Below are positions 42,421-53,416 of a stretch of DNA of 64,000 nucleotides, piece by piece. The position numbers and the translations under genes are program-made. Position 1 is the stretch's first letter. Every line of letters starts with the position of its first letter. A model generated the notes under the pieces. The model saw nothing but the letters and a program-made list of their open reading frames with translations, was not told the DNA's origin and did no database searches. Source of the stretch: Virgibacillus sp. MSJ-26 (GTDB lineage: Bacteria > Bacillota > Bacilli > Bacillales > Amphibacillaceae); assembly GCF_018918075.1 (NCBI RefSeq), contig NZ_JAHLPW010000016.1, positions 1 through 64,000 on the forward strand, read 5' to 3'.

Positions 42421-42783
42421 ATGATCACAAAACCTAGCAAAAATGAAACTCGCAAGAGAAGACATGCACGTGTTCGAAAAAATGTTGCAGGAACTGAGGA
42501 GCGCCCTCGTTTGAATATCTATCGTTCTAACAGTCATATCTATGCACAGCTGATTAATGATAACAATGGCAACACTGTAGCAAGTGCATCAACGTTAGAT
42601 AAAGAATTGTCACTCGAGTCTACTGGCACCGTCGAAGCGGCTGAGAAAGTCGGAGAACTAGTTGCTAAACGTGCAACGGATAAAGGTTATAAATCAATTG
42701 TATTTGATCGTGGAGGGTACCTTTATCACGGACGCATTAAAGCTTTGGCTGACGCTGCCCGAGAAGCGGGTCTTGAATTTTAA
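42421..42783 (+). CDS. rplR: 50S ribosomal protein L18
   Basis: L18 binds 5S rRNA together with L5. The 120-residue product has [20 protein letters not shown] and [20 protein letters not shown], the family signatures. GAAAGGAGTGACC precedes the ATG. Confidence 0.97.
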   Translation: MITKPSKNETRKRRHARVRKNVAGTEERPRLNIYRSNSHIYAQLINDNNGNTVASASTLDKELSLESTGTVEAAEKVGELVAKRATDKGYKSIVFDRGGYLYHGRIKALADAAREAGLEF

Positions 42784-42807
42784 TTGAATGATAAAGGAGG
42801 GTTAGAT

Positions 42808-43311
42808 ATGAATATTAACATCGATCCAAACAAATTAGAATTAGAAGAACGAGTTGTTGCAGTAAATCGTGTAGCAAAAGTTGTTAAGGGTGGACGTCGT
42901 TTTCGCTTTGCTGCATTAGTTGTAGTCGGTGACAAAAATGGTCATGTTGGATTTGGTACAGGTAAAGCATTAGAAGTGCCAGAAGCAATCAAAAAAGCGA
43001 TTGATAATGCTAAGAAAAACTTGATTGAAGTACCGATTGTAGGAACAACTATTCCACACGAAATTAATGGAGTATTTGGTTCAGGTAACGTTCTTATGAA
43101 ACCTGCGACAGAAGGTACTGGAGTTATCTCTGGAGGACCGGTTCGTGCGGTATTAGAACTTGCAGGTGTTGGTGATATTTTAACGAAGTCCCTTGGTGCC
43201 AATACCCCAATTAATATGATTCGTGCAACACTAGATGGGTTAACGAACTTAAAACGTGCAGAAGACGTAGCAAAACTACGAGGAAAGTCTGTAGAAGAAC
43301 TGTTAGGATAA
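42808..43311 (+). CDS. rpsE: 30S ribosomal protein S5
   Basis: S5 helps decoding fidelity and mRNA unwinding. The 167-residue product has the dsRNA-binding-like domain with [20 protein letters not shown] and the second domain [20 protein letters not shown]; the spectinomycin loop [10 protein letters not shown] is unmodified. ATG 42808 follows AAAGGAGGG; the in-frame ATG at 42784 (eight codons upstream) precedes the site. Confidence 0.97.
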   Translation: MNINIDPNKLELEERVVAVNRVAKVVKGGRRFRFAALVVVGDKNGHVGFGTGKALEVPEAIKKAIDNAKKNLIEVPIVGTTIPHEINGVFGSGNVLMKPATEGTGVISGGPVRAVLELAGVGDILTKSLGANTPINMIRATLDGLTNLKRAEDVAKLRGKSVEELLG

Positions 43312-43324
43312 GGAGGGAAATACT

Positions 43325-43507
43325 ATGTCTAAAAAGTTAGAAATCACCCTCAAGCGCAGTGTTATTGGCTCAAAAGGAAATCAACGTAAAACAATTGAAA
43401 CGTTAGGCCTAAAGAAAATCCGTCAATCCGTAGTTTGTGAGGATACTCCAGTTGTTCGAGGAATGATCAATAAAGTATCTCATCTAGTTACGGTAGAAGA
43501 AATCTAA
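43325..43507 (+). CDS. rpmD: 50S ribosomal protein L30
   Basis: A 60-residue large-subunit protein. It begins [20 protein letters not shown] and has the family signature [22 protein letters not shown] spans the end of rpsE; 13 bp separate the two genes. Confidence 0.97.
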   Translation: MSKKLEITLKRSVIGSKGNQRKTIETLGLKKIRQSVVCEDTPVVRGMINKVSHLVTVEEI

Positions 43508-43537
43508 GTAAACATAGCGTAAAGAGGAGGTGCTCAA

Positions 43538-43978
43538 ATGAAACTTCATGAATTGAAAGCAGCAGAAGGAACTCGCAAAAGACGTAACCGTGTAGGTCGT
43601 GGTATGTCATCTGGAAATGGTAAAACATCAGGCAGAGGGCATAAAGGTCAAAAACAACGTTCAGGCGGGGGAACTCGTCCAGGTTTTGAAGGTGGCCAAA
43701 TGCCTTTATTCCAACGTTTACCAAAACGTGGATTTACAAATATTAATCGTAAAGAATATGCAATTGTCAATCTTGAAACATTAAATAAGTTTGAAGACGG
43801 CACAGAAATTACACCTGAGCTCTTACAAAAAGAAGGTGTCGTGAAGAACCTTAAGACAGGAATTAAAGTTCTTGGAAAAGGATCAATCGAAAACAAATAT
43901 ACCGTAAAAGCTCATAAGTTCTCCGCTTCAGCTAAAGAAGCTATTGAAGCAGCGGGCGGTAAAACAGAGGTGATTTAA
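43538..43978 (+). CDS. rplO: 50S ribosomal protein L15
   Basis: L15 stabilises late 50S intermediates. The 146-residue product has the long basic, glycine-rich extension [20 protein letters not shown] and ends in the globular domain [29 protein letters not shown] precedes the ATG. It overlaps secY by one base. Confidence 0.97.
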   Translation: MKLHELKAAEGTRKRRNRVGRGMSSGNGKTSGRGHKGQKQRSGGGTRPGFEGGQMPLFQRLPKRGFTNINRKEYAIVNLETLNKFEDGTEITPELLQKEGVVKNLKTGIKVLGKGSIENKYTVKAHKFSASAKEAIEAAGGKTEVI

Positions 43979-45270
43979 TGTTCCGTACAATCTCCAATTT
44001 TATGCGCGTAGGTGATATAAGACGGAAGATTGTATTTACTTTGCTTATGCTAATTATATTCCGTCTAGGTACGTTTATACCTGTACCTTTCACTGATAAA
44101 GAAGCCATTGATTTTATGAATCAACAAAATGTGTTCGGATTTCTTAATACATTCGGTGGTGGGGCTCTCCAAAACTTCTCCATATTTGCTATGGGGATAA
44201 TGCCTTACATTACAGCTTCCATTATTATGCAACTACTGCAAATGGACGTTGTACCGAAGTTTGCTGAGTGGAAAAAACAAGGTGAAATGGGACGGAAGAA
44301 ATTAGCCCAAGTCACACGATACGGTACAATTGTTTTAGCATTTATTCAAGGTATTGCTATGTCAATTGGATTTAATGCAATGGCTGGTGGAATGCTAATC
44401 GATAACCCGAGCTTTTCTAAATTTCTTGTTATCGCGATTGTGCTAACAAGTGGAACAGCTTTCTTAATGTGGTTGGGTGAGCAAATTACTGCAAATGGTG
44501 TTGGCAATGGTATTTCTATTATCATTTTCGCAGGGATTGTTGCAGCTGTACCTAATGGCGTACAGCAACTATACGTCACTTACTTCACTAACCCTGGAGA
44601 TGAACTATTCATTAATATAGTGATTGTTGCACTTATTGCCTTAGTGATTGTTGCTGTTACAGTAGGGGTTATTTATATCCAACAGGCTCTACGTAAAATT
44701 CCAGTACAATATGCCAAAAAGCTGGTTAACCGTTCACCGGTCGGGGGACATTCAACCCACTTACCACTTAAAGTTAATGCTGCTGGAGTAATTCCAGTTA
44801 TCTTTGCGATAGCATTTATTATTGCTCCACGTACAGTAGCAGGCTTTTTTGAAGGAAGTAATATCGCTTCAAAAATTGAGTTGATTTTTGATTATACACA
44901 GCCAATTGGTATGGTTATCTACGTGGCATTAATTATTGCCTTTACGTATTTCTATACGTTTGTTCAAGTTAACCCAGAACAAATGGCTGAAAACTTACAA
45001 AAACAAGGTGGATATATCCCAGGCATTCGTCCAGGGAAAAAGACAGAAACTTATTTAACGCGTGTCATGTATCGTTTGACATTTGTAGGTTCTATTTTCC
45101 TAGCGGCTGTTTCTGTACTACCTATTTTACTTGGTAGTCTTGCAAATCTACCTCAAGCAGTACAAATCGGCGGCACAAGTTTACTAATTGTTGTTGGAGT
45201 AGCGTTACAGACGATGAAACAACTAGAAAGTCAGTTAGTTAAACGTCACTACAAAGGCTTCATTAGATAA
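43978..45270 (+). CDS. secY: Protein translocase subunit SecY
   Basis: SecY is the protein-conducting channel. The 430-residue product has ten predicted membrane helices; TM2 plug region FGGGALQNFSIFAMGIMPYI and TM7-8 cytoplasmic loop with NPEQMAENLQKQGGYIPGIR and PGKKTETYL are typical. Its ATG shares the last base of the rplO stop; GAGGTG in rplO is the ribosome-binding site. Its partner SecE is encoded at 15576. Confidence 0.97.
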   Translation: MFRTISNFMRVGDIRRKIVFTLLMLIIFRLGTFIPVPFTDKEAIDFMNQQNVFGFLNTFGGGALQNFSIFAMGIMPYITASIIMQLLQMDVVPKFAEWKKQGEMGRKKLAQVTRYGTIVLAFIQGIAMSIGFNAMAGGMLIDNPSFSKFLVIAIVLTSGTAFLMWLGEQITANGVGNGISIIIFAGIVAAVPNGVQQLYVTYFTNPGDELFINIVIVALIALVIVAVTVGVIYIQQALRKIPVQYAKKLVNRSPVGGHSTHLPLKVNAAGVIPVIFAIAFIIAPRTVAGFFEGSNIASKIELIFDYTQPIGMVIYVALIIAFTYFYTFVQVNPEQMAENLQKQGGYIPGIRPGKKTETYLTRVMYRLTFVGSIFLAAVSVLPILLGSLANLPQAVQIGGTSLLIVVGVALQTMKQLESQLVKRHYKGFIR

Positions 45271-45948
<678 letters not shown>

Positions 45949-46113
45949 AACGCTCTAAGGCCACATATAATATGGAATAGATGCAAATCCATATGTAAAA
46001 AGTTATAATATAAGTCGTAGTGTTTTTTAGTTTTACGAAGTGACACAAAGACAAAATATAATAATAGATCCTAATGCAAGGATTTAAAATAGCCTAAGTG
46101 AAGGTGATCGTTG

Positions 46114-46407
46114 TTGAGCGTAGAAGATTCGGTTCCACGAATAGGTCAAATTGTTCGTATTAAACAGGGACGCGAAGCAGGACAGTTTGCTATAGTCATT
46201 GAAGTGATTGATGATAAGTTTGTTATGTTAGCAGATGGGGATAAGCGTAAATATGATCGACAGAAGAAAAAGAATATCAATCATATTGAAGCAATAGATT
46301 ATATTTCTCCAGAAGTCCGAGACAGCCTTCTAAAAACTGGTCGTGTCACAAATGGTAAATTACGATTTGCTATAGCTAAATTTGTTGGTGAGGTTGTGAC
46401 TGATTAA
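46114..46407 (+). CDS. KOW-domain RNA-binding protein (YbzG-like)
   Basis: A small KOW-domain protein found before infA in Bacilli, annotated in some genomes as L14e/L6e/L27e-like; its function is unknown. The 97-residue product has a KOW-like start, [20 protein letters not shown], followed by basic [18 protein letters not shown] 46114 is preferred because GAAGGTGATC lies at 46100-46109; TTG 46111 is also possible. It follows adk after 165 bp where map would normally be. Confidence 0.85.
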   Translation: MSVEDSVPRIGQIVRIKQGREAGQFAIVIEVIDDKFVMLADGDKRKYDRQKKKNINHIEAIDYISPEVRDSLLKTGRVTNGKLRFAIAKFVGEVVTD

Positions 46408-46425
46408 AGAAGGGAGATCAACACG

Positions 46426-46644
46426 ATGGCGAAAGAAGATGTTATTGAAGTAGAAGGTATTGTTCAAGAGACATTACCGAACGCGCAATTTAATGTTGAG
46501 CTTGAGAATGGCCATACCGTATTGGCGCATGTATCTGGTAAAATTCGTATGCACTTTATTCGTATCTTACCAGGAGATAAAGTAACGGTAGAGCTCTCTC
46601 CTTACGATTTAACTAGAGGGCGCATTACCTATCGTTACAAATAA
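46426..46644 (+). CDS. infA: Translation initiation factor IF-1
   Basis: IF-1 binds the 30S A site during initiation. The 72-residue S1/OB-fold product begins [20 protein letters not shown] and has [19 protein letters not shown] and the end GRITYRYK, matching the family over its full length. GAAGGGAGATC precedes the ATG. Confidence 0.97.
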   Translation: MAKEDVIEVEGIVQETLPNAQFNVELENGHTVLAHVSGKIRMHFIRILPGDKVTVELSPYDLTRGRITYRYK

Positions 46645-46664
46645 GCGAGTAAGCTCCGATATAA

Positions 46665-46793
<129 letters not shown>

Positions 46794-46813
46794 GCACTGG
46801 AGGTGTAGTATTT

Positions 46814-47179
46814 ATGGCACGTATTGCAGGTATAGATATACCACGTGATAAGCGCGTAGTCATTTCTCTAACATCAATTTATGGAGTTGGAAAATCTACC
46901 GCACAGAAAATCCTTAAAGAAGCAGGCGTTTCAGAAGATACACGTGTACGCGACTTGACAGAAGATGAGTTGTCAAACATCCGTAAAGCGGTCGAAAGCT
47001 ATACGATTGAGGGAGATCTTCGCCGTGAGCGTTCATTAGACATTAAACGCCTAGTGGAAATTGGCTCATACCGTGGAATTCGCCATCGTCGCGGATTACC
47101 AGTTCGTGGTCAAAAGACTAAAAACAACTCTCGCACTCGTAAAGGTCCTCGTCATGCTATCGCAGGCAAAAAGAAATAA
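46814..47179 (+). CDS. rpsM: 30S ribosomal protein S13
   Basis: S13 forms a bridge to the 50S subunit and contacts P-site tRNA. The 121-residue product begins [20 protein letters not shown] and has [20 protein letters not shown] with the basic C-terminal tail. CTGGAGGTG precedes the ATG. Confidence 0.97.
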   Translation: MARIAGIDIPRDKRVVISLTSIYGVGKSTAQKILKEAGVSEDTRVRDLTEDELSNIRKAVESYTIEGDLRRERSLDIKRLVEIGSYRGIRHRRGLPVRGQKTKNNSRTRKGPRHAIAGKKK

Positions 47180-47200
47180 ATGTAAAGGAGGTTATTACTA

Positions 47201-47599
47201 ATGGCTCGTACAAAAGTTAAAAAATCCACACGTAAACGTCGTGTAAAACAGCAAGTCGATAAAGGGGTAGCTCATATTCATTCTACCTTTAATAATACAA
47301 TTGTTACGGTTACGGATACTGGAGGCAACGTGATTGGCTGGAGTTCAGCTGGAGCACTTGGCTTTAAAGGATCTCGTAAATCTACTCCATTTGCCGCTCA
47401 AATGGCAGCAGAAACTGCAGCTAAGTCAGCAGTTGAAAGAGGTATGAAGTCTCTAGAAGTAGCGGTAAAAGGACCAGGTGCAGGTCGTGAAGCAGCTATT
47501 CGTTCATTACAAGCAGCTGGTCTTGAAGTAACAGCTATTCGTGATCTAACACCGGTTCCACATAATGGATGCCGTCCGCCGAAACGTCGTCGCGTTTAA
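47201..47599 (+). CDS. rpsK: 30S ribosomal protein S11
   Basis: S11 lies in the 30S platform near the E site. The 132-residue product contains [20 protein letters not shown] and the conserved end [26 protein letters not shown] precedes the ATG. A 289-bp gap separates it from rpoA. Confidence 0.97.
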   Translation: MARTKVKKSTRKRRVKQQVDKGVAHIHSTFNNTIVTVTDTGGNVIGWSSAGALGFKGSRKSTPFAAQMAAETAAKSAVERGMKSLEVAVKGPGAGREAAIRSLQAAGLEVTAIRDLTPVPHNGCRPPKRRRV

Positions 47600-47831
47600 T
47601 TTTAGCGTATAGAATTTGTCACCCTGTCTATAATGGGTTATGATGGCTAAAGTATATGGCGAAGCGTTGTTTATCTATAGAATAAGTAAACAGCCTAACA
47701 AACTAGTTATTCTTTTCATTACATGTAATGGAGAAATGCCAAAGTTTAATCTTTGCTGTAACAACATCGTTAAGACAAACAGTACGGAATTACGATAGTG
47801 CAGAAACGCCAACTGCCTATTTGGGGAATTT

Positions 47832-47855
47832 CGGTTAGACAGATGAGTCTAACCG
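47832..47855 (+). promoter_or_regulatory. Perfect hairpin upstream of rpoA
   Basis: CGGTTAGAC (47832-47840) pairs exactly with GTCTAACCG (47847-47855), loop AGATGA. A GTTTTTAAGG stretch including the rpoA ribosome-binding site follows within 15 nt. It could be a weak terminator, a processing site or a repressor site in the long rpsK-rpoA gap (47600-47888), which otherwise shows nothing I can name. Confidence 0.5.
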
Positions 47856-47888
47856 GGGTTTCGACGTTTTTAAGGAGGGTTTTATTGA

Positions 47889-48833
47889 ATGATCGAAATT
47901 GAGAAGCCAAAAATTGAAACGATAGAGATCAGTGATGATGCTACGTTTGGGAAGTTTACAATTGAACCGCTTGAACGTGGGTATGGTACAACTCTAGGAA
48001 ACTCCTTGCGTCGTATCCTTCTATCCTCACTTCCTGGCGCTGCTGTTACATCCGTTCAAATTGATGGAGCATTACATGAATTCTCCACCATTGATGGTGT
48101 CGTTGAAGATGTAACGACTATCATTTTGAATTTAAAAGAATTAGCTCTCAAAATTTACTCTGATGATGTTAAAACGTTAGAGATTGATGTTCAGGAAGAA
48201 GGAGTCGTGACAGCTGCTGACCTGACATATGACAGTGATGTTGAGGTTTTAAATCCTGATTTGCATATTGCTACTTTAAATAGTAAAGGTAGCCTGAATA
48301 TGAAGATTTCCGCAGAACGTGGCCGTGGCTATCGTCCGGCTGAGGATAATAAACATGATGATCAACCTATTGGTGTCATTCCAATTGATTCTATTTTCAC
48401 ACCAGTACCACGTGTAACCTATCAAGTAGAAAATACTCGTGTCGGTCAAAGTGCAAACTATGATAAGTTAACATTGGATGTATGGACTGATGGAAGCATT
48501 CGCCCAGAAGAATCTGTTTCTCTAGGCGCAAAAGTGTTTTCTGAGCATTTGAATCTATTTATTGGTTTAACAGATGAAGCTAAAGACGTGGAAATCATGG
48601 TAGAAAAAGAAGAAGATCAAAAAGAAAAAGTCATGGAAATGACAATCGAGGAATTAGATTTATCTGTTAGATCCTACAACTGCCTAAAACGCGCGGGAAT
48701 AAATACTGTACAGGAACTTTCGCAAAAGACAGAAGAAGATATGATGAAAGTACGTAACTTAGGTCGTAAATCTCTAGATGAAGTAAAACATAAATTAGAT
48801 GAATTAGGCTTAGGATTACGCAAAGACGATTAA
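47889..48833 (+). CDS. rpoA: DNA-directed RNA polymerase subunit alpha
   Basis: Alpha dimerises to nucleate RNA polymerase; its C-terminal domain binds UP elements and regulators. The 314-residue product has the N-terminal domain with [20 protein letters not shown], an acidic linker ([10 protein letters not shown]), and the C-terminal domain [20 protein letters not shown] and [26 protein letters not shown] precedes the ATG. It is followed by rplQ. Confidence 0.97.
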   Translation: MIEIEKPKIETIEISDDATFGKFTIEPLERGYGTTLGNSLRRILLSSLPGAAVTSVQIDGALHEFSTIDGVVEDVTTIILNLKELALKIYSDDVKTLEIDVQEEGVVTAADLTYDSDVEVLNPDLHIATLNSKGSLNMKISAERGRGYRPAEDNKHDDQPIGVIPIDSIFTPVPRVTYQVENTRVGQSANYDKLTLDVWTDGSIRPEESVSLGAKVFSEHLNLFIGLTDEAKDVEIMVEKEEDQKEKVMEMTIEELDLSVRSYNCLKRAGINTVQELSQKTEEDMMKVRNLGRKSLDEVKHKLDELGLGLRKDD

Positions 48834-48878
48834 TCAACAAAGACACCTTTAGAGTTTCAAGAAAGGGAGGGATAGTCC

Positions 48879-49235
48879 ATGGCTAGAAAACTAGGTCGTA
48901 CAACAGATCAACGGATGGCTTTACTTCGTAATCTGGCATCTGACTTAATTATACATGAACGTATTGAAACAACTGAGTCTAAAGCAAAAGAACTTAAATC
49001 AGTTGTAGAGAAAATGATTACACTTGGAAAACGCGGTGATCTTCATGCCCGCCGTCAAGCGGCAGCGTTCCTATACAATAAAGAGGTAGAAGAAGAAGAC
49101 AATACCGTCATTCAAAAGTTATTTGATGATGTTGCAACACGCTATGAGGATCGCCAAGGTGGTTACACACGTGTGCTTAAATTAGGCGAACGTCAAGGCG
49201 ATGGTGCTAAAATGGCCATCATTGAACTCGTTTAA
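48879..49235 (+). CDS. rplQ: 50S ribosomal protein L17
   Basis: L17 sits near the tunnel exit. The 118-residue product begins [20 protein letters not shown] and has [31 protein letters not shown] precedes the ATG. Last gene of the alpha operon; a terminator follows. Confidence 0.97.
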   Translation: MARKLGRTTDQRMALLRNLASDLIIHERIETTESKAKELKSVVEKMITLGKRGDLHARRQAAAFLYNKEVEEEDNTVIQKLFDDVATRYEDRQGGYTRVLKLGERQGDGAKMAIIELV

Positions 49236-49250
49236 TAAACCATTCGCGTT

Positions 49251-49300
49251 AAGGGCAGGACTGAATCTCTTTTAAGAGGTACATCCAAGCCCTTTTTTTG
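49251..49300 (+). terminator. Terminator after rplQ
   Basis: AAGGGC pairs with GCCCTTT at the base, with an inner CTCTTTTAAGAG hairpin, followed by TTTTTTTG. It closes the ribosomal supercluster. Confidence 0.8.
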
Positions 49301-49404
49301 TGTATTTATCATTATCGTACAGCAATCAAAACAAGGGTTTAATTTAATGAACATAAGATATTTGATGCGTAGTAACTTACTATTTTAGAGAGAGATAAAA
49401 CCAG

Positions 49405-49523
49405 CGCTACGGAAATACGCTTCGCTTTCCGTGGGTGGCTGATGAGCCTCCTCGAGCTTATCGCTCTGCGGGGTCTCATCTAGGCCTCAGCTCCCACAGG
49501 AGTCTCAGCGTATTTCCTCCGCT
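49405..49523 (+). repeat. Interspersed repeat, type B copy 2
   Basis: About 119 bp that match the reverse complement of 16241-16433 minus its extra hairpin arms: CGCTTTCCGTGGG, TGAGCCTCCTCGAG, GGGGTCTCATCTAGGC and AGGAGTCTC. Short self-complementary blocks (TCCTCGAG, CTCCCACAGGAG) suggest a folded transcript. Confidence 0.85.
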
Positions 49524-49630
49524 GAAGTTTATCTTTTCTTATTTTTGTTAAACTACTATCCTGTTAGAGTTGATTTTGTACCAGTTACACCAAGATTTGC
49601 AGCCAATAATGAAGTAGAAAGTCTTTCAAA

Positions 49631-49766
49631 GCGTAGGCAGAATGCGAAGACTCCTATGGGAATAGCGCGAGTCTGAAGACCCCGCAGAGTGGTTTCCTCG
49701 AGGAGGCTGAAGCCGTGCCCATGGAAAGCGAAGCATTCTGCCGAAGCGAGGTGTACGCACTCAATT
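49631..49766 (-). repeat. Interspersed repeat, type A copy 2 (uninterrupted)
   Basis: About 136 bp matching the reverse complement of 15949-16144 without its 54-bp interruption, from GCGTAGGCAGAATGCGAAG to CGAGGTGTACGCACTCAATT. It is opposite in orientation to its neighbour at 49405-49523, so the A/B pair here is the mirror image of the pair at 15949-16433. Confidence 0.87.
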
Positions 49767-49870
49767 TGCTAGAATAAAGAGATACACATTATTAATTGTC
49801 ACTATGTCGCAGTATTCCTGTAAACGTTAAATTATAATTAAGCATGCTTAGCGGTTGTTTTGTTTGTATC

Positions 49871-49900
49871 TTGCCCTTTGTTTTGTGTTTTATATATAAT
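49871..49900 (+). promoter_or_regulatory. Promoter of ecfA1-ecfA2-ecfT-truA
   Basis: TTGCCC (49871-49876), 18-bp spacer, perfect TATAAT (49895-49900), about 78 bp before ecfA1. Confidence 0.7.
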
Positions 49901-49977
49901 AGACATATCATAAAACGGATTGAGAGTTACTTTTAAAATTACCCACGGCTATTTAGCTGAGAAGAGGAGGAGCCAAG

Positions 49978-50817
49978 TTGAGAGAGAAATTAATAGAGTT
50001 TAGAAATGTGTCTTTTCGTTATGATGAGGAAGGGCCTTGGGTACTTAAAAACTGTTCATTCTCCATATATAAGAATGAATGGCTGGCAATCATTGGTCAC
50101 AATGGATCGGGGAAGTCGACTATTGCTAAGTTAATGAACGGACTTCTCTTTCCACAAGAAGGAGAAATCATCATAAACGGCAAACTTGTTAATGAAGAAA
50201 CGGTCTGGGATGTCCGAAAAGAAGTCGGTATGGTTTTTCAAAATCCCGATAACCAGTTCGTAGGAACGACAGTGCAAGATGATGTCGCATTTGGAATGGA
50301 AAATCGAGGTTTTCCCCGTGAAAAGATGATTGAACGAATTGACTCGTCGCTAAAAGCAGTTCAAATGGAAGATTATCGACTAACTGAGCCTCATAGACTT
50401 TCAGGAGGACAAAAACAACGTGTCGCGATTGCTGGAGTTCTAGCAATTTCTCCTGAAGTGATTATCTTGGATGAAGCAACAGCAATGCTTGATCCAAGAG
50501 GACGACATCAAATTCTAAAGACGGTAACTGAGGTGAAGGATGAACATCATCTAGGACTCATAACGATTACCCATGATTTACAAGAAGTTGTTCAAGCTGA
50601 GCGAGTTATTGTTATGAATGCAGGTGAAGTTTGGAAAGAAGCGTCACCAAGAGAAATTTTTGCTGAAAAAGAACAACTACAACACATCGGTCTGGATTTA
50701 CCTTTTGTTGCTCTTTTAGCATCTGAATTAAAAGAACTTGATGTTCAATTAACTCATGACCCGATGAATCACGACGAACTTTTGGAGGACCTATGGACAT
50801 TACATTCAAAGATGTAA
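49978..50817 (+). CDS. ecfA1: ECF transporter ATPase EcfA1
   Basis: First ATPase of the energy-coupling factor module shared by vitamin and cobalt or nickel S-components. The 279-residue product has Walker [10 protein letters not shown] (40-48), Q-loop [12 protein letters not shown], signature LSGGQKQR (141-148) and Walker [17 protein letters not shown] start behind AGAGGAGGAG. It overlaps ecfA2 by 25 nt, so the two ATPases are probably made in equal amounts. Confidence 0.95.
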   Translation: MREKLIEFRNVSFRYDEEGPWVLKNCSFSIYKNEWLAIIGHNGSGKSTIAKLMNGLLFPQEGEIIINGKLVNEETVWDVRKEVGMVFQNPDNQFVGTTVQDDVAFGMENRGFPREKMIERIDSSLKAVQMEDYRLTEPHRLSGGQKQRVAIAGVLAISPEVIILDEATAMLDPRGRHQILKTVTEVKDEHHLGLITITHDLQEVVQAERVIVMNAGEVWKEASPREIFAEKEQLQHIGLDLPFVALLASELKELDVQLTHDPMNHDELLEDLWTLHSKM

Positions 50818-51665
50818 GTTATATCTATCAACAAAATACCCCATTTGAACATAGAGCACTGGATCAGGTTTCGTTTCATATACCATCAGGCTCATTCGTT
50901 GCAATTATCGGTCATACAGGGTCAGGAAAATCAACGCTCATTCAGCATTTAAATGGATTGGTCTCCCCAAGTAAAGGCGAAGTTACGATTGGAAACTTCC
51001 ATTTGAAACCCAATGAAAAACCAAAAAACATGAAAGAACTCAGGAGCCAGGTCGGTGTTGTCTTCCAGTATCCGGAACATCAACTATTTGAAGAAACTGT
51101 CGCAAAGGATATCGCTTTTGGTCCTGAAAATTTCGGCGTATCAAAAACAGAAATTGATAAACGCATGAATGACATTATTCCAGCTGTTGGGTTACCAAAA
51201 GAGTTACTCGAACGCTCGCCATTTGATTTAAGTGGAGGACAAATGCGTCGTGTTGCTATTGCTGGTGTCTTGGCCGTCAATCCCGATATACTGGTACTGG
51301 ATGAACCAACGGCTGGCTTGGATCCTCGTGGACAAAAAGAAATGATGAATATGTTTTATGACATGCATAAAAAAGAAGCATTAACAACAGTGCTTGTAAC
51401 ACACAGCATGGAAGATGCCATGAAATACGCTGACCATGTGCTTATTTTGAATAAAGGGACGAAGTATATGGAAGGTAAGCCCGAAGACGTATTTACGCGT
51501 CAGGACGCTTTAAATGACGTTCAGCTTGATGTTCCAGAAATGGTCCAATTTATGAATGATTATAACAAGCGTTTTAATACGTCAATACCTTTTACTCGTC
51601 AGTCAATTCAGGAACTGGCTAAGCAAATTCAGACTTCGTTAAAAGGGGTCGACAACCATGAATAA
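50793..51665 (+). CDS. ecfA2: ECF transporter ATPase EcfA2
   Basis: Second ATPase of the ECF module. The 290-residue product has Walker [10 protein letters not shown] (40-48), [15 protein letters not shown], signature [16 protein letters not shown] and Walker [25 protein letters not shown] within ecfA1 is the ribosome-binding site. It overlaps ecfT by 8 nt. No substrate-specific S-component is in the window, as expected for a group II module that serves unlinked S-components. Confidence 0.95.
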   Translation: MDITFKDVSYIYQQNTPFEHRALDQVSFHIPSGSFVAIIGHTGSGKSTLIQHLNGLVSPSKGEVTIGNFHLKPNEKPKNMKELRSQVGVVFQYPEHQLFEETVAKDIAFGPENFGVSKTEIDKRMNDIIPAVGLPKELLERSPFDLSGGQMRRVAIAGVLAVNPDILVLDEPTAGLDPRGQKEMMNMFYDMHKKEALTTVLVTHSMEDAMKYADHVLILNKGTKYMEGKPEDVFTRQDALNDVQLDVPEMVQFMNDYNKRFNTSIPFTRQSIQELAKQIQTSLKGVDNHE

Positions 51666-52458
51666 CTCATTAATCATCGGCCAGTATGTCCCTGGTAAAT
51701 CATTAGTACATCGTTTAGATCCACGTACGAAGATCACTATTATTTTCTTTTTCGTGTTTTTCGTGTTTTTTGCTAATTCATTTTGGAGCTATAGTATTTT
51801 AACAGCTTTTGCTTTTATAAGTGTCTTGATTACTCACATTCCAATAAAATTTATATTAAAAGGTTTAACGCCAGTTTGGTTTTTAATCGCATTTACTTTT
51901 TTACTACACATTTTCATTACTAAAGAAGGTACTGTTTTAATTGAAGTATTCTCCTTAGAAATTTATACGGGTGGCATTATCCAAGGTTTTGCTATTTCAA
52001 TGCGTTTCTTTTTACTAATTTTAATGACGTCTCTCTTAACGTTAACAACGACACCGATTGAAATAACGGATGCGATTGAAGATATGCTTCATCCACTGAA
52101 ACGTTTTAAGTTTCCAGTTCATGAATTAGCACTCATGATGTCCATATCATTAAGATTCATTCCTACATTGATGCAGGAGACAGATAAAATCTCTAAAGCA
52201 CAAGCATCACGTGGCGTAGATTTTCGAACAGGCCCCATTAAAGAACGTGTTAAAGCTGTGGTTCCATTACTTATACCTTTATTTGTGAGTGCTTTTAAAA
52301 GAGCTGAGGAACTTGCCATGGCCATGGAAGCTCGGGGCTATCGAGGAGATGCAGGTCGAACTAAACTACGGGAGCTAAAAATAGGTAAGATTGATATACT
52401 TATCTACCTATTGTTTATTCTTGTCGTAGCGGGATTATTTCTAACGCGTCATTATTAG
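51658..52458 (+). CDS. ecfT: ECF transporter transmembrane subunit EcfT
   Basis: EcfT is the scaffold that couples ATPases to S-components. The 266-residue product has about five to six membrane helices and the two cytoplasmic Ala/Ser-Arg-Gly coupling motifs, AQASRGVDF and MEARGYRGD, that insert into the ATPase grooves. AAAAGGGG in ecfA2 may serve as ribosome-binding site. truA follows 37 bp later. Confidence 0.94.
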   Translation: MNNSLIIGQYVPGKSLVHRLDPRTKITIIFFFVFFVFFANSFWSYSILTAFAFISVLITHIPIKFILKGLTPVWFLIAFTFLLHIFITKEGTVLIEVFSLEIYTGGIIQGFAISMRFFLLILMTSLLTLTTTPIEITDAIEDMLHPLKRFKFPVHELALMMSISLRFIPTLMQETDKISKAQASRGVDFRTGPIKERVKAVVPLLIPLFVSAFKRAEELAMAMEARGYRGDAGRTKLRELKIGKIDILIYLLFILVVAGLFLTRHY

Positions 52459-52495
52459 AAAAGTTCCATTGATAAATAACGGAAGGATGTCAAGG

Positions 52496-53239
52496 ATGAA
52501 AAGGATCAAGTGTGTGATAAGTTATGATGGCAGTGATTTTGCTGGCTTTCAAATCCAACCTAAGCAACGCACAGTTCAAGGAGAGCTTGAAAAGGGCTTG
52601 ACGAAGATTCACAAAGGTACTTTTATTCGCATTCATCCTTCTGGAAGAACAGATGCCGGTGTACATGCTATAAGGCAAGTGTTTCACTTTGATACGTTCT
52701 TGGATCTCCAAGCGTCAAATTGGCGACAGGCCTTGAATACGGTACTACCTGATGACTTACTTGTTAAAGAAGCGAATATAGTAGACAGCACATTCCACGC
52801 AAGGTATAGTGCACTTGAAAAGGAATACCGTTATTATGTGTTGAATCATGCAGAAAAAGACGTGTTTAACCGTTACTATGTTTATCAATTTTCTTATCCC
52901 TTGTCACTTGAATCCATGCAGAAGGCTTGTGAGTATTTTACGGGAACGCATGACTTTACTACCTTTTCATCAGCAAAGGCAACCATAAAAGGAAGTAAAA
53001 TCAGGACACTAACTCATGCATTCTGTCATATGAACAATGGAAAAGTTGAATTTATTTTCCGGGGCGATGGTTTTTTGTATAATATGGTTAGAATTATGGT
53101 GGGTGCCTTATTAGATATTGGACAAGGGCGACGGAATCCAGAAGATATATTAGAACTGTTAGAACAAAAAGATCGTCGTTTACTCGGAAAAACGGCTCCC
53201 CCACAAGGATTATATTTATGGGATGTTAAGTATGAATAA
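52496..53239 (+). CDS. truA: tRNA pseudouridine synthase A
   Basis: TruA forms pseudouridines at positions 38-40 of tRNA anticodon arms. The 247-residue product, the same length as in B. subtilis, has HPSGRTDAGVHA with the catalytic Asp53 and the motifs FHARYSALEKEYRYY and GDGFLYNMVRIMVG. ATG 52496 follows GGAAGG by 9 nt; the nearer ATG 52487 abuts that site and is unlikely. Co-transcribed with the ECF genes as in Bacillus. Confidence 0.95.
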   Translation: MKRIKCVISYDGSDFAGFQIQPKQRTVQGELEKGLTKIHKGTFIRIHPSGRTDAGVHAIRQVFHFDTFLDLQASNWRQALNTVLPDDLLVKEANIVDSTFHARYSALEKEYRYYVLNHAEKDVFNRYYVYQFSYPLSLESMQKACEYFTGTHDFTTFSSAKATIKGSKIRTLTHAFCHMNNGKVEFIFRGDGFLYNMVRIMVGALLDIGQGRRNPEDILELLEQKDRRLLGKTAPPQGLYLWDVKYE

Positions 53240-53276
53240 TAATTTGAAAAAGATCATTGGAAAAGGGGATCACCCC

Positions 53277-53306
53277 TTGACAAATGACCCTGATTTGTTA
53301 TATTAT
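53277..53306 (+). promoter_or_regulatory. Promoter of rplM-rpsI
   Basis: Consensus TTGACA (53277-53282) with -10 candidates TATATT (53299-53304, 16-bp spacer) or TATTAT (53301-53306, 18 bp). A GGGGATCACCCC hairpin just upstream might terminate truA transcription. Confidence 0.68.
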
Positions 53307-53317
53307 GACTTATGGTA

Positions 53318-53365
53318 TTTTATTTTCTAAAACCGCAAATTAGCCCCGAAACTAATTGTGTTAGA
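53318..53365 (+). promoter_or_regulatory. Probable L13 leader RNA
   Basis: CCGCAAATTAGCCCCGAAAC followed by TAATT forms an AATTAG/CTAATT hairpin with a conserved-looking loop, at the position of the Rfam L13 leader upstream of rplM in Bacilli. I assign it from remembered resemblance; a covariance search would settle it. Confidence 0.5.
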
Positions 53366-53416
53366 ATATAAGAATAAAAATTGATACGAATGAAATATAT
53401 TGGAGGGAAATCAACC

